Of a DNA stretch of 64,000 nucleotides, positions 1 through 9,413 are shown piece by piece. The notes beneath the pieces are model-generated. The model made no database searches, was not told the origin of the DNA, and saw only the letters and a list, made by a program, of their open reading frames with translations. The position numbers were made by a program, and so were the translations under genes. The first letter of the stretch is position 1, and each line of letters begins with the position of its first letter. This DNA is from an uncultured Gammaproteobacteria bacterium. GTDB taxonomy: Bacteria > Pseudomonadota > Gammaproteobacteria > Arenicellales > CAJQKF01. The stretch covers positions 1 through 64,000 of the forward strand of contig CAJQKF010000062.1 of assembly GCA_905478855.1 (NCBI GenBank), given 5' to 3'.

Positions 1-47
1 TCGGCTAGTCAACGTTCCAAGTCTGACGTAGAACGTAAATAGTATTA

Positions 48-524
48 ATGGTGGTATTTGTAGTGAATGAAAAAAAGAAAGTAGTAGTAGTCAATACCGA
101 TGGAGCGTGTCGCGGAAATCCAGGGCCAGGTGGTTGGGGGGCAATTTTAGAGTGGGGTGATGTGAAAAAAGAATTATATGGGGCAGAGCCACATACTACC
201 AACAACCGAATGGAGCTATTGGCAGTAATTAGCGCCTTAACGGAACTGCATTGTTCGAGTAAAGTGATATTGCGAAGTGATTCCAATTATGTATTGCAGG
301 GTATAAGTAAGTGGATAGAAAATTGGAAGAAAAATGGCTGGAAGTCCAGCAATAAAAAGCCCATCAAAAATCAGGACCTATGGATAGCCCTTGATAAACA
401 GGTCCAGCGCCATGATGTTGATTGGCAATGGGTCAAGGGGCATTCTGGGGATCCCGGAAATGAACGGGCTGATGCTCTTGCCAATATTGGTATCGATACC
501 TATTTGAAAGAAGTTTCCGCATGA
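48..524 (+). CDS. rnhA: Ribonuclease HI
   Basis: Degrades the RNA strand of RNA-DNA hybrids, removing primers and R-loops in the cytoplasm. The 158-residue product is close to the family length. The acidic catalytic set is visible: D18 in [12 protein letters not shown]56 in NNRMEL, D78 in RSDSNYV and D142 in ERADALA, with H132 in the [12 protein letters not shown] loop. The basic handle region ([16 protein letters not shown]) is also present. The start is uncertain, because a GTG 15 bases downstream would also serve and neither has a strong ribosome site. The stop overlaps the dnaQ start, so the two are translationally coupled. Confidence 0.96.
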   Translation: MVVFVVNEKKKVVVVNTDGACRGNPGPGGWGAILEWGDVKKELYGAEPHTTNNRMELLAVISALTELHCSSKVILRSDSNYVLQGISKWIENWKKNGWKSSNKKPIKNQDLWIALDKQVQRHDVDWQWVKGHSGDPGNERADALANIGIDTYLKEVSA

Positions 525-1219
525 GCAGTCGGCAAATTGTTCTTGATACAGAGACGACAGGTTTGGAAACGTCCGAGGGGCATCGAGTAATTGAAATAGG
601 TTGTGTTGAGTTAGTCGATCGGAAATATACCCACAATAATTTTCATTATTATCTTAACCCTGACCGGGATATTGATGTCGGTGCGATAGAAATTCATGGA
701 ATCACCAGTGAATTTCTAAAAGACAAGCCTCGATTTCCGGAGGTGCAGGAGCAATTTTTTCAATATATCAATGGAGCAGAATTAGTTATCCATAATGCCG
801 CATTTGATGTGGGTTTTATCGAGTACGAGTACTCACTGCTCAATGGTAAGCCGTTTAAATTATCTGAAATTTGTACGATTGTAGATTCACTTCAAGTTGC
901 GCGAAAGCTCCACCCTGGACAAAAAAATAACTTGGATGCGCTGTGTAAGCGATATTTTATTGATAATTCGCAGAGAACTTTGCACGGAGCATTGCTCGAT
1001 GCAGAGATTCTTGCTGATGTTTATCTGATGATGACAGGTGGTCAAACTAGTTTGAGTTTGAACTTCCAGTCTGTAGCGTCTGAGGCGATAAATTCGGGTA
1101 ATCATCGAGCTTCGAATTTTGGCAACATTAGTGTTCATGAAATTCAATGTTCCGACGATGATGATGAATTGCATAATAAGTGGGTTGAAAAGCTTGGCGA
1201 ACAGAATATCTGGAACTAA
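521..1219 (+). CDS. dnaQ: DNA polymerase III epsilon subunit (3'-5' proofreading exonuclease)
   Basis: Proofreading subunit of the replicative polymerase, working in complex with DnaE (encoded at 28099). The N-terminal LDTETTG motif carries D9 and E11 of the DEDDh exonuclease family. A second motif, HNAAFDVGF, and a third, [15 protein letters not shown], supply the remaining Asp and His residues. At 232 residues it is near the usual length, and the less conserved C-terminal tail would bind DnaE. Its ATG overlaps the rnhA stop (ATGA). The rnhA-dnaQ pairing is a conserved proteobacterial arrangement, although in E. coli the two are divergent. Confidence 0.95.
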   Translation: MSSRQIVLDTETTGLETSEGHRVIEIGCVELVDRKYTHNNFHYYLNPDRDIDVGAIEIHGITSEFLKDKPRFPEVQEQFFQYINGAELVIHNAAFDVGFIEYEYSLLNGKPFKLSEICTIVDSLQVARKLHPGQKNNLDALCKRYFIDNSQRTLHGALLDAEILADVYLMMTGGQTSLSLNFQSVASEAINSGNHRASNFGNISVHEIQCSDDDDELHNKWVEKLGEQNIWN

Positions 1220-1353
1220 AAGTCGCAAAGGAGTGCTGCATTTTAGCGGTAACTCATCCGAGTGGAGTAATTAACAAAACTCGAAATACTGGCGAAACAT
1301 TCGGTCTGCGTGTTATAAACTGCAAACTTGGAATAGATTCGTAAAGTCTATTT

Positions 1354-1381
1354 TAAACTATCGGATAGATGCGATAGTTTA
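1354..1381. promoter_or_regulatory. 10-bp inverted repeat upstream of acs
   Basis: The arms TAAACTATCG (1354-1363) and CGATAGTTTA (1372-1381) are exact reverse complements around an 8-base loop, 43 bases before the acs start. No T-tract follows, so it is not a clear terminator. It could be an operator for acs or a leader hairpin. The regulator is unknown. Confidence 0.4.
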
Positions 1382-1423
1382 CGTAGTATTCAAATTCACT
1401 CATCAAATTCTATGGAGTATCTA

Positions 1424-3361
1424 ATGTCTGACGATAAGATTTACCCTGTTGCCGACAGCGTTGCTGCAAATGCATTACTCACACGCGAACAATACGAGAG
1501 TATGTATAAACGGTCTATTGAGGACCCAGAACAATTCTGGGCGGAACAGGCGGAGAAATTCGTGACATGGTTTGAGCCGTGGACTAACGTTATGGAGTTT
1601 GATTTCCACAAAGGAAATATAAAGTGGTTCGAGGGTGCCAAATTAAATGTGGCATATAATTGTGTGGATCGACATCTTGAGTCTCGAGGCGATCAGGTAG
1701 CAATAATCTGGGAGGGCGATGACCCAGAGGTCGATAAGAAAATAACTTATCGAGAATTACATAACTTGGTATGTAAATTTGCGAATGTTTTAAAGTCTCG
1801 CGGTGTGAAAAAAGGCGACAGGGTCTCCATATATATGCCGATGATTCCAGAGGCTACTGTGGCGATGCTAGCTTGTGCGAGAATCGGAGCTGTACATTCG
1901 ATAGTTTTTGGAGGTTTTTCACCCGAGGCGGTAAGAGACCGAATTCTTGATTCCGATTGTCGTGTTGTAATAACGGCTGATGAAGGCCCACGCGGTGGAA
2001 AAAATATACCACTAAAAGAAAACGTCGAGAAGGCGCTGGAAAAGTGCCCTGATGTACATACGACAATTGTTGTCAAGCGAACTGGAAACCCAGTGCCAGG
2101 AAATGAAAGCCGGGACGTTTGGTATGACGAGGCTATGGCCCAGGCATCGGGAGATTGCGTCGCGGAGCCAATGGATGCCGAGGACCCTCTGTTTATTTTA
2201 TATACATCAGGATCAACAGGAAAGCCTAAGGGCGTGCTGCATACTACAGGTGGTTATCAATTATTCTCTGCGATTACGCATAAGTATATTTTTGATTATC
2301 ACGATGGCGATATATATTGGTGTACTGCAGATGTTGGATGGGTAACAGGGCACTCTTATATCGTTTATGGTCCTCTGGCAAACGGTGCTACCACATTAAT
2401 GTTCGAAGGTGTTCCGACCTATCCTGATGCCTCCCGGTTTTGGCAGGTTGTAGATAAACATCAAGTTAATATTTTTTATACAGCGCCTACTGCTCTTAGA
2501 GCACTAATGAGTCAGGGAGATGAATGGGTCAAATCTACTAGTCGTTCCAGTCTTAAGGTTCTAGGTACAGTTGGTGAGCCTATTAATCCTGAGGCTTGGG
2601 AGTGGTATCACCACATTATAGGCGAAGAGAGATGTCCCATTGTGGATACATGGTGGCAAACAGAAACCGGAGGGATTCTGATATCACCATTACCCGGAGC
2701 CATTGGCCAAAAGCCCGGCTCTGCTACATTACCGTTTTTCGGAGTCCAGCCTGCGCTGCTTGATGCCGAAGGTAGGGAGCTGGAAGGTGCAGTGAGTGGT
2801 AATTTAGTGATCAAAAACTCATGGCCAGGACAAATGAGAACAGTTTATGGAGATCATCAACGATTCATTGATACCTACTTTTCTATGTATCCTGGCTTTT
2901 ATACCACTGGAGACGGCGCTCGGCGTGATGAAGACGGCTATTATTGGATTACCGGCCGAATAGATGATGTAATAAATGTTTCTGGACATCGAATGGGCAC
3001 CGCTGAGGTTGAAAGCGCGTTAGTCCTCCACGAATCAGTTGCTGAAGCAGCGGTAGTAGGATTCCCCCATCCAATTAAAGGGCAGGGCATATATGCGTAC
3101 GTTACGTTGATGGTGGGTGTCGAATCTACGGATGAATTGAAGAAAGAACTTGTGAAACTAGTCCGATCAGAGATTGGTCCAATTGCTTCCCCTGATTTGA
3201 TTCAGTGGGCTCCCGGATTGCCGAAGACTCGTTCTGGGAAAATCATGCGACGTATACTCAGGAAAATTGCTGCTAAAGAGCTTGATAGCCTGGGTGACAC
3301 TAGTACGCTCGCTGATCCTGCTGTGGTTGATGATCTTGTTGAAAATAGTCAAAGTCTCTGA
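1424..3361 (+). CDS. acs: Acetyl-CoA synthetase (AMP-forming)
   Basis: Activates acetate to acetyl-CoA through acetyl-AMP in the cytoplasm. The adenylate-forming P-loop motif [11 protein letters not shown] lies near residues 260-270. Later come WWQTETGG, the hinge region around [17 protein letters not shown], and the C-terminal [12 protein letters not shown] containing the lysine that protein acetyltransferases modify in this family. The frame is open from an ATG at 1412, but ATG 1424 is preferred because GGAG at 1413-1416 gives it a ribosome site and the product (645 residues) then has normal length. It appears to be transcribed alone. An upstream inverted repeat may regulate it. Confidence 0.97.
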   Translation: MSDDKIYPVADSVAANALLTREQYESMYKRSIEDPEQFWAEQAEKFVTWFEPWTNVMEFDFHKGNIKWFEGAKLNVAYNCVDRHLESRGDQVAIIWEGDDPEVDKKITYRELHNLVCKFANVLKSRGVKKGDRVSIYMPMIPEATVAMLACARIGAVHSIVFGGFSPEAVRDRILDSDCRVVITADEGPRGGKNIPLKENVEKALEKCPDVHTTIVVKRTGNPVPGNESRDVWYDEAMAQASGDCVAEPMDAEDPLFILYTSGSTGKPKGVLHTTGGYQLFSAITHKYIFDYHDGDIYWCTADVGWVTGHSYIVYGPLANGATTLMFEGVPTYPDASRFWQVVDKHQVNIFYTAPTALRALMSQGDEWVKSTSRSSLKVLGTVGEPINPEAWEWYHHIIGEERCPIVDTWWQTETGGILISPLPGAIGQKPGSATLPFFGVQPALLDAEGRELEGAVSGNLVIKNSWPGQMRTVYGDHQRFIDTYFSMYPGFYTTGDGARRDEDGYYWITGRIDDVINVSGHRMGTAEVESALVLHESVAEAAVVGFPHPIKGQGIYAYVTLMVGVESTDELKKELVKLVRSEIGPIASPDLIQWAPGLPKTRSGKIMRRILRKIAAKELDSLGDTSTLADPAVVDDLVENSQSL

Positions 3362-3417
3362 TAAAAATTTGGCCTTCCGATAATTTATGGAAGTAACCGC
3401 AAAAGCACTTGATTTAA

Positions 3418-3455
3418 CGCGCGATTAAAATTAAAATCGCGCGCCTTTCCTTTTC
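3418..3455 (+). terminator. Hairpin terminator between acs and rpsF
   Basis: The arms CGCGCGATT (3418-3426) and AATCGCGCG (3435-3443) form a perfect 9-bp stem with an 8-base loop, followed by a pyrimidine tract (cctttccttttct). It probably ends acs transcription, but it could also act as an attenuator in a long rpsF leader. The broken T-tract makes its strength uncertain. Confidence 0.6.
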
Positions 3456-3458
3456 TCC

Positions 3459-3485
3459 TTGCCGTACTCATATTTAGGCGGCATC
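3459..3485 (+). promoter_or_regulatory. Candidate S6:S18 autoregulatory leader of rpsF
   Basis: A small stem TGCCG (3460-3464) pairs with CGGCA (3479-3483) directly upstream of the rpsF ribosome site. Ribosomal protein S6:S18 is known to bind a CCG-bearing structure in its own mRNA leader in many bacteria. Position and the CCG/CGG stem fit, but I could not fold the RNA or compare it with the family model, so this is a candidate only. Confidence 0.35.
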
Positions 3486-3503
3486 ACTCATAGGGAGTAC
3501 TCT

Positions 3504-3986
3504 ATGCGACACTATGAAATTGTGTTTCTGGTCCATCCTGACCAGAGCGAACAAGTTCCAGCAATGATGGAACGATATAAAACCCTAATCGAAAGTCGGA
3601 GCGGTGTTGTGCATCGTGAAGAAGACTGGGGCAGACGCCAATTAGCTTTCCCGATCGAAAAAGTTCATAAAGCCCATTATGTTATGGTGAATATTGAATG
3701 CGATCAGGAAACATTGGATGAAATTAAAAACTTATTCAAATTTAATGATGCAGTAATTCGTAATCTGATCATTAAAATGGATCGTGCGGTAACCGATCCT
3801 TCGCCAATGTTAACTGAAAATGCTGAATCAGAGGAAGCAGTCACCGAATCAGCAGAAGCAGGAACTGATTCAGCAGAATCTGCAACCGAAGAAGTTGCAA
3901 GTTTAGATGCCGAACCAGAGCTTATAACAGAAGCACCCGCCGAAGCAGCAGTAGATGCTGATGAACCCGCAGAGGAGACTCTATAA
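3504..3986 (+). CDS. rpsF: 30S ribosomal protein S6 with long acidic tail
   Basis: Small-subunit platform protein that pairs with S18. The S6 fold is recognisable from [18 protein letters not shown] through [14 protein letters not shown] and YVMVNIEC to residue ~100. ATG 3504 is chosen because GGGAG precedes it and the S6 consensus begins there. The frame extends upstream without support. The product has 160 residues, longer than the usual ~100-135, because residues ~105-160 form an Ala/Glu/Ser-rich acidic extension. It is the first gene of rpsF-rpsR-rplI, and its stop overlaps the rpsR start (TAATG). Confidence 0.96.
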   Translation: MRHYEIVFLVHPDQSEQVPAMMERYKTLIESRSGVVHREEDWGRRQLAFPIEKVHKAHYVMVNIECDQETLDEIKNLFKFNDAVIRNLIIKMDRAVTDPSPMLTENAESEEAVTESAEAGTDSAESATEEVASLDAEPELITEAPAEAAVDADEPAEETL

Positions 3987-4210
3987 TGGCCAGATTTCAA
4001 AGACGTAGAAAATTTTGTAAGTTTACTGCCGAGGGTATTACCGAGGTAGATTATAAAGATATTGATCTATTAAAAGGCTTTTTAACAGAAACCGGAAAGA
4101 TTATTCCGAGTCGTAATACAGGAACTAAAGTTCGCTATCAGCGACAATTATCTACCGCTGTAAAACGTTCACGGTTCCTGGCGTTACTGCCGTATTGTGA
4201 TCAACACTAG
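3986..4210 (+). CDS. rpsR: 30S ribosomal protein S18
   Basis: Partner of S6 on the small-subunit platform. This 74-residue basic protein has the family landmarks RRRKFCKF near the N terminus, [18 protein letters not shown] in the middle and [18 protein letters not shown] at the end. It starts on the A of the rpsF stop codon, which couples the translation of the two partners. rplI follows after 10 bases. Confidence 0.98.
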   Translation: MARFQRRRKFCKFTAEGITEVDYKDIDLLKGFLTETGKIIPSRNTGTKVRYQRQLSTAVKRSRFLALLPYCDQH

Positions 4211-4220
4211 AGGAATATCG

Positions 4221-4679
4221 ATGGAAATTATTTTATTGGATCGCATTCAAAACCTAGGAGACCTAGGTGATTTAGTGAATGTTAAGCCTGGATATGCTCG
4301 TAATTACTTAATTCCACAGAAGAAAGCCGTACCTGCAACCGGTGAGGCGAAAGCTCAGGTTGAAGAACGACGCAAGGAATTAGCAAAATCAGCTAAAGAA
4401 CGATTGGCGTCAAGTAAAGCCCGTGCAGATCTTGCCGTTCGTTCAATTAATTTAGCTCGACTAGTTGCTAATGAAGAAGGACACCTTTTTGGTTCGGTTA
4501 CGCCTAATGATGTTGCCGAAGCGCTTTCAACGAGTGACGTGGTCATTGAACGTTCGGAAGTTACAATGCCGGATGGACCGATTAAAGAATTGGGGGCATA
4601 TGATATAGAAGTTATTTTGCACCCTGAAGTTAGGTTTACAGTAGCTGTTGAAGTTGTAGCAGAGGAAGCACAATCCTAA
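4221..4679 (+). CDS. rplI: 50S ribosomal protein L9
   Basis: Large-subunit protein with two globular domains joined by a long helix. The N-terminal domain signature GDLGDLVNVKPGYARNYLIP is clear, followed by the charged connecting helix and a C-terminal domain with LFGSVTPNDVAEAL. ATG 4221 is used rather than the in-frame ATG 24 bases upstream, because GAGGAA precedes it and the consensus begins MEIILLDRI. The product has 152 residues, as expected. It is the last gene before a strong terminator. Confidence 0.97.
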   Translation: MEIILLDRIQNLGDLGDLVNVKPGYARNYLIPQKKAVPATGEAKAQVEERRKELAKSAKERLASSKARADLAVRSINLARLVANEEGHLFGSVTPNDVAEALSTSDVVIERSEVTMPDGPIKELGAYDIEVILHPEVRFTVAVEVVAEEAQS

Positions 4680-4727
4680 TTATTGTTTTTCGTATCGAAT
4701 TATCGAACAATTAGGTTATTTGGATTG

Positions 4728-4770
4728 AAAAACCGCTAGGACATTGTTGTCCGAGCGGTTTTTTTTGTTT
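4728..4770 (+). terminator. Rho-independent terminator after rplI
   Basis: The arms AAAAACCGCT (4728-4737) and AGCGGTTTTT (4754-4763) enclose an inner GGAC/GTCC stem and an ATTGTT loop, and are followed by a T-tract. The A-run on the left would also let it act on the opposite strand. It separates the ribosomal genes from dnaB. Confidence 0.88.
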
Positions 4771-4833
4771 TTGTATCAACGATTTTTGATAGGATTATGT
4801 GTTCTTATCAGATGTACTTTACCGAGTTTTATA

Positions 4834-6204
4834 TTGGCCACATTTAATAGCGATTCCGAAGTCAAATTACCGCCGCAAGCTCTAGAAGCTGAGCAGTCGG
4901 TGCTCGGCGGTATGTTGTTGGATAATCGTCGTTGGGACGACGTAAGTGAGATTGTTTCATCCGACGATTTTTATAGCAGGCACCATCGCAATATATTTAA
5001 GGCGATTCAAGAATTACACGAGAATCAGGACCCTGTTGATGTAGTAACAGCATCTGAATGCCTACAAAAGAATGAACAGTTGGAAGAGATTGGCGGTCTT
5101 GCTTATCTAGGTTTTCTGGCGAAAAATACACCAAGTACTGCTAATTTAGTTACCTATGCCCGTATTGTTCATGAGCGGTCACTGCTCCGAAAGCTAATTA
5201 ATCGTGCGACTGATATTGCAACTAAGGCTTATCATCCTGATGGTAGCAGTGCTAATGAGGTGTTGGACTTTGCTGAACAGACTATCTTCGAGCTGACTCA
5301 AAATAATCGACGGGATGAAGGCGGATTTGTCTCTATTCAGGGGCTATTGACTGGAGCAATCGATCGTATAGAAGAGTTGTATGAATCGGACGAGGCGCTT
5401 ACCGGTATTTCCAGTGGCTTCAAGGATCTTGATAATATGACATCGGGACTTCAACGTTCCGACTTAATTGTTGTGGCAGGGCGGCCCTCAATGGGTAAAA
5501 CGAGTTTTGCTATGAATGTGGCAGAAAATGTTGCCGTCGGTACTAAATTGCCTGTCGCGGTATTTAGTATGGAAATGCCCGGTCAGCAATTAGCGCTGAG
5601 AATGATTTCTTCACTGGGGCGTATAAATGCTCATAAGGTGCGAACGGGTAAACTTGGCACTGATGATTGGCCGCGACTTACGTCGGCAGTGGGTTTGCTA
5701 AATCAGTCCTCAATTTTTATCGATGATACGCCGGCTTTGTCTCCATTGGATCTACGATCCAGAACTCGTCGACTAATACGAGAGCATGGTAATCTAGGGC
5801 TAATTGTAATCGATTACCTACAGCTTATGCAGGCGGCAGAAAGCCAAGATAATCGAGCTATCGAAGTTTCGAATATAACCCGTGGATTGAAAATTCTGGC
5901 CAAAGAGTTACATGTCCCGGTAATGGTACTATCTCAGCTTAATAGAAGTCTGGAACAACGCCCAAACAAAAGACCCATAATGTCAGACTTGAGGGAATCT
6001 GGTGCAATTGAGCAAGATGCCGATGTAATTCTCTTCATTTACCGAGATGAAGTTTATAACGAAGATACTCAGGACAAAGGCGTTGCCGAGATTATTATAG
6101 GAAAGCAGCGAAACGGACCAACAGGCACTTGTCGACTGACTTTTCTTGGAGAATATACAAGATTCGAAAACTTTGCGTCACCGGAATTTGTTGGGGATTA
6201 CTAG
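4834..6204 (+). CDS. dnaB: Replicative DNA helicase DnaB
   Basis: Hexameric helicase that unwinds the replication fork. The N-terminal domain begins KLPPQALEAEQSVLGGMLLDN. The RecA-like domain has the Walker A motif GRPSMGKTSFAMN, the Walker B stretch LIVIDYLQLM, and the conserved VLSQLNRSLEQR and SDLRESGAIEQDAD. The open frame runs back into the preceding terminator, so a TTG at 4834 (MATFNSDSEV) is the likely start, giving 456 residues. The stop overlaps the alr start by one base. No intein is present in the Walker A region, a common insertion site in DnaB. Confidence 0.95.
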   Translation: MATFNSDSEVKLPPQALEAEQSVLGGMLLDNRRWDDVSEIVSSDDFYSRHHRNIFKAIQELHENQDPVDVVTASECLQKNEQLEEIGGLAYLGFLAKNTPSTANLVTYARIVHERSLLRKLINRATDIATKAYHPDGSSANEVLDFAEQTIFELTQNNRRDEGGFVSIQGLLTGAIDRIEELYESDEALTGISSGFKDLDNMTSGLQRSDLIVVAGRPSMGKTSFAMNVAENVAVGTKLPVAVFSMEMPGQQLALRMISSLGRINAHKVRTGKLGTDDWPRLTSAVGLLNQSSIFIDDTPALSPLDLRSRTRRLIREHGNLGLIVIDYLQLMQAAESQDNRAIEVSNITRGLKILAKELHVPVMVLSQLNRSLEQRPNKRPIMSDLRESGAIEQDADVILFIYRDEVYNEDTQDKGVAEIIIGKQRNGPTGTCRLTFLGEYTRFENFASPEFVGDY

Positions 6205-7283
6205 TGAGTGTGCGTGTCAGGTTGACTCTTGATCGCAGTGCGTTATTAACTAATGTAAGAGTTCTGCGTCAGTTTTCGACGGCTCCCGTGCTTCGTGCTG
6301 TTGTAAAGTGCGATGCCTATGGTCATGGTGCCGTAACAATAGCACGGTGGCTTGAGCCTGACGTAGAAGAGTTTGCTGTAGCAAGTGTCGATGAAGGTGT
6401 TGAATTACGCCTAGCCGGTATCACACGTCCGGTATATATATTGTCTGATTTTGATTCGCAGTTGGATGTTTCTGAGCTTGTGACGCACAATCTCTCCCCA
6501 GTAATCCATAGTTCAAAGCAGTTACATCTGGTGAAGGATGTAGTGAATCAATTACCTTCTATTGTCATAAAAATGGATACGGGTATGGGTCGACTTGGAT
6601 TTCTGCCAGAAGAATGTGGTGCAGTCTATGAACTTTTAAATCGCACTAGTGTTCTCGGTAACGTTCAAATAATGAGTCATTTTTCCTGTGCAAATGATCT
6701 GGAGAGTTGCTTTACGGAGAAGCAGTATCAGAAATTCCTTTTAGCTACAGACGAGCACGACTGCTTAAAATCGATAGCTAATTCAGCTGCATTACTAGCT
6801 TGGCCGAAAACACATTTGGATTGTGTACGTCCTGGACTTTCATTGTACGGAATATCGCCAATTCCTGATAAGGCGGGTTACGAGTATGGATTACAACCGG
6901 TCATGGGGTTAACAACACGAATTTTGACACTGAAAAATATTCCTGCCGGGCATACTGTTGGATATGGCGCAGGATGGGTAGCTTCACGGGACACAACACT
7001 TGCCGTGTTACCATGTGGTTACGGTGATGGTTATCCCCGTCACGCCCCTGGAAGTAACGTTTTTGTAAATGGTGAATTGGTACCTGTAGTTGGCCAAATC
7101 TCTATGGATTCCATGACTGTCGATGTTACGGGTAAAGAATTTTTACGGGTCGACAATGAGGTGGAGTTAGTCGGACCTAATGTTTGCATCGAATCCATCG
7201 AGAATGCCAGTGGTGTGTCATCATACGAAATACTTTGTAATCTAGGAAAACGAATTACCCGGGACGTTTATGGCTACACCTAA
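6204..7283 (+). CDS. alr: Alanine racemase
   Basis: PLP enzyme that makes D-alanine for peptidoglycan. The PLP lysine lies in AVVKCDAYGHG near the N terminus, and the second catalytic region VGYGAGW contains the family tyrosine. GYGDGYPRH and GQISMDSMTVD are further family landmarks. A GTG at 6204, overlapping the dnaB stop and preceded by TTGGGGA, is preferred over the longer in-frame start inside dnaB, giving 359 residues. The 3' end overlaps radA by 14 bases. dnaB-alr-radA probably forms one transcription unit. Confidence 0.95.
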   Translation: MSVRVRLTLDRSALLTNVRVLRQFSTAPVLRAVVKCDAYGHGAVTIARWLEPDVEEFAVASVDEGVELRLAGITRPVYILSDFDSQLDVSELVTHNLSPVIHSSKQLHLVKDVVNQLPSIVIKMDTGMGRLGFLPEECGAVYELLNRTSVLGNVQIMSHFSCANDLESCFTEKQYQKFLLATDEHDCLKSIANSAALLAWPKTHLDCVRPGLSLYGISPIPDKAGYEYGLQPVMGLTTRILTLKNIPAGHTVGYGAGWVASRDTTLAVLPCGYGDGYPRHAPGSNVFVNGELVPVVGQISMDSMTVDVTGKEFLRVDNEVELVGPNVCIESIENASGVSSYEILCNLGKRITRDVYGYT

Positions 7284-8619
7284 AATTGCTTTTGTATGTC
7301 GTGAATGTGGTGGGGAGCATTCCAAATGGAATGGTCAATGCCAGCATTGCAGACAATGGAATACGCTCGACGAGTTTGTGCAGGAGCGAAGCCAGCATGC
7401 AGGGCGGAGTATTGGGCAAAAAAAGCAATCTCCTACCCGATTGGCCGATATTAAAGCTGAAGATGTGGTCCGCTTCGGGTCTGGTTCCCAAGAACTTGAT
7501 CGTGTGCTGGGAGGGGGGTTCGTGCCCGGCGCAGTTGTTCTAATAGGTGGTGACCCGGGGATTGGAAAATCAACTTTGTTGTTACAAACCCTGAATAATG
7601 TAAATAAGCAACAACCCGTGTTGTATATAACCGGCGAGGAATCGTTGCAACAAGTAGCACTTCATGCTGAGCGTTTAGGTTGTCGGGATGCTGATATGCA
7701 AATGCTCGCGGAAAATAATGTTTCTGAGATTATTCAAACGATAAAAACGCACAAGCCTCGCATTGTCGTCGTCGATTCAATCCAGACTCTAATTAGCGAG
7801 GATATTAGTTCTGCACCGGGCAGTGTCTCACAAGTGCGGGAGTCTGCATCTCGATTAGTGATGCTTGCAAAGCAAAATAATTGCACAATTATCCTAGTTG
7901 GCCATGTAACGAAAGACGGTGCGTTAGCTGGGCCCCGAATACTGGAGCATATGGTCGATACAGTGCTTTATTTTGAAGGCGATAAATCAAGTCGTTTTCG
8001 TTTATTGCGCGGCATTAAGAACCGGTTTGGCGCCGTAAATGAAATAGGAGTGTTTGCGATGACGGGTAGTGGCGTAAAAGACGTCTCCAATCCGTCAGGT
8101 ATTTTCTTGAGCCGAGACACTGAGTCTTCATCTGGAAGTGTGGCCTTTGCAACCTGGGAAGGTACGCGTCCATTATTGCTGGAAGTTCAGGCTCTGGTGG
8201 ATCAGAGTAATCTGGGTAATCCAAGAAGACTGGCGCTCGGCTTAGATCAAAATCGATTAAGTATGTTATTAGCCGTTCTGCATAAACATGCTGGCTATAG
8301 TGTCGGTGACCAAGATGTTTTCGTGAATTTAGTAGGAGGTGTTAGGGTTACTGAGCCCGGTGTTGATCTGGCTGTAATTCTGGCGGTTTTGTCCAGCTTT
8401 ACTGATAAACCATTATCTAGGGATCTACTGGTGTTTGGTGAGCTTGGGTTATCGGGGGAGGTTCGCCCTGTTCAAGGTGGATTAGAGCGTTTGCGGGAAG
8501 CGGCAAAACTGGGTTTTACACGCGCTATAGTGCCGCGTGCTAATCAGACTGCAACAAAAGGGCTCGATATAGAGGTTGTTCCTGTGGCTCGGTTATCAGA
8601 CGCTCTCGACGTTTTGTGA
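7270..8619 (+). CDS. radA: DNA repair protein RadA
   Basis: RecA-like ATPase that processes branched recombination intermediates. An N-terminal zinc finger (CRECG then CQHC) is followed by Walker A GGDPGIGKSTLL, the RadA-specific KNRFG motif and a C-terminal Lon-protease-like domain (GGVRVTEPGVDLAV; GELGLSGEVRPV). The 449-residue length is normal. The start lies inside the end of alr. The stop is only two bases from the convergent phosphatase gene, with no terminator between. Confidence 0.97.
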   Translation: MATPKIAFVCRECGGEHSKWNGQCQHCRQWNTLDEFVQERSQHAGRSIGQKKQSPTRLADIKAEDVVRFGSGSQELDRVLGGGFVPGAVVLIGGDPGIGKSTLLLQTLNNVNKQQPVLYITGEESLQQVALHAERLGCRDADMQMLAENNVSEIIQTIKTHKPRIVVVDSIQTLISEDISSAPGSVSQVRESASRLVMLAKQNNCTIILVGHVTKDGALAGPRILEHMVDTVLYFEGDKSSRFRLLRGIKNRFGAVNEIGVFAMTGSGVKDVSNPSGIFLSRDTESSSGSVAFATWEGTRPLLLEVQALVDQSNLGNPRRLALGLDQNRLSMLLAVLHKHAGYSVGDQDVFVNLVGGVRVTEPGVDLAVILAVLSSFTDKPLSRDLLVFGELGLSGEVRPVQGGLERLREAAKLGFTRAIVPRANQTATKGLDIEVVPVARLSDALDVL

Positions 8620-8621
8620 TA

Positions 8622-9392
8622 CTAGTCCAGGGATACAACTCGTGCCATTAGAATTGAAATATTATCGGGACCACCACTCTGGTTTGTCAGTTCGATTAAC
8701 TCCTCAATAATTTCTTCTAAGTCATTACCGCCAAGTGCAATCCGGTTTCTAATGTCGTCATCGCTGATTGGATCAGTTAGACCGTCAGAACCCATTAAGT
8801 AAATATCGCCTACTTCCAGTGGAGCCATGATCAAATCGGGTTCTATGGAAGCATCAACTCCAAGCGCTTTCAATAATAAGTTCCATCCATAACCCCCCTT
8901 TGCATTTTCCGCAGAAATAAGACCAAGTCGAACGGATTCCTGTGCATGAGTATGATCTGTTGACATTTGCAGGAGCTGACCCCGGCGAAATCGGTACAGC
9001 CTAGAATCACCGAGATGTATTGCGCAAATACCATCCCTGTCAAAATGAGCGGCAATTACCGTTGCACCCATACCTTGAAATTCCGGATTATTACGAGACA
9101 TGGTGTAAATTTGCTCGTTCGTTTTGGAAACGGCGTTAATTAGTGTGTCGCTTCGTTGCGGACCTGTGAGATACCACCCACCGTGACTCGCTGTTGCTGC
9201 CTCTTCCCAAAAGTCACCGATTAAATCTACCGCAATCTGGCTCGCAACATCTCCGGCTTTGTGTCCTCCCATCCCATCTGAAAGGATACCGAGATTTAGA
9301 TCGGGAATAATTCGAACGTGGTCCTCGTTGCGTGCTCTCACACGGCCGGTATCTGATCCACAAGCCATTTCAAGAACTACATTGCCGCTCAT
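8622..9392 (-). CDS. PP2C-family serine/threonine protein phosphatase
   Basis: Metal-dependent protein phosphatase of 256 residues with the bacterial PP2C motifs in order: SDTGRVRARNED at the N terminus, the metal-binding ILSDGMGGHKAGD, HLGDSRLYRFR, LMGSDGLTD and the C-terminal GGPDNISILMARV. Such enzymes usually counter an Hanks-type kinase, but no kinase gene is adjacent, so the target is unknown. It lies 21 bases downstream of dapD on the same strand and may be the last gene of map-glnD-dapD. It converges on radA. Confidence 0.9.
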   Translation of the reverse strand: MSGNVVLEMACGSDTGRVRARNEDHVRIIPDLNLGILSDGMGGHKAGDVASQIAVDLIGDFWEEAATASHGGWYLTGPQRSDTLINAVSKTNEQIYTMSRNNPEFQGMGATVIAAHFDRDGICAIHLGDSRLYRFRRGQLLQMSTDHTHAQESVRLGLISAENAKGGYGWNLLLKALGVDASIEPDLIMAPLEVGDIYLMGSDGLTDPISDDDIRNRIALGGNDLEEIIEELIELTNQSGGPDNISILMARVVSLD

Positions 9393-9413
9393 AATTTCAT
9401 CCTTTAATTTGAA

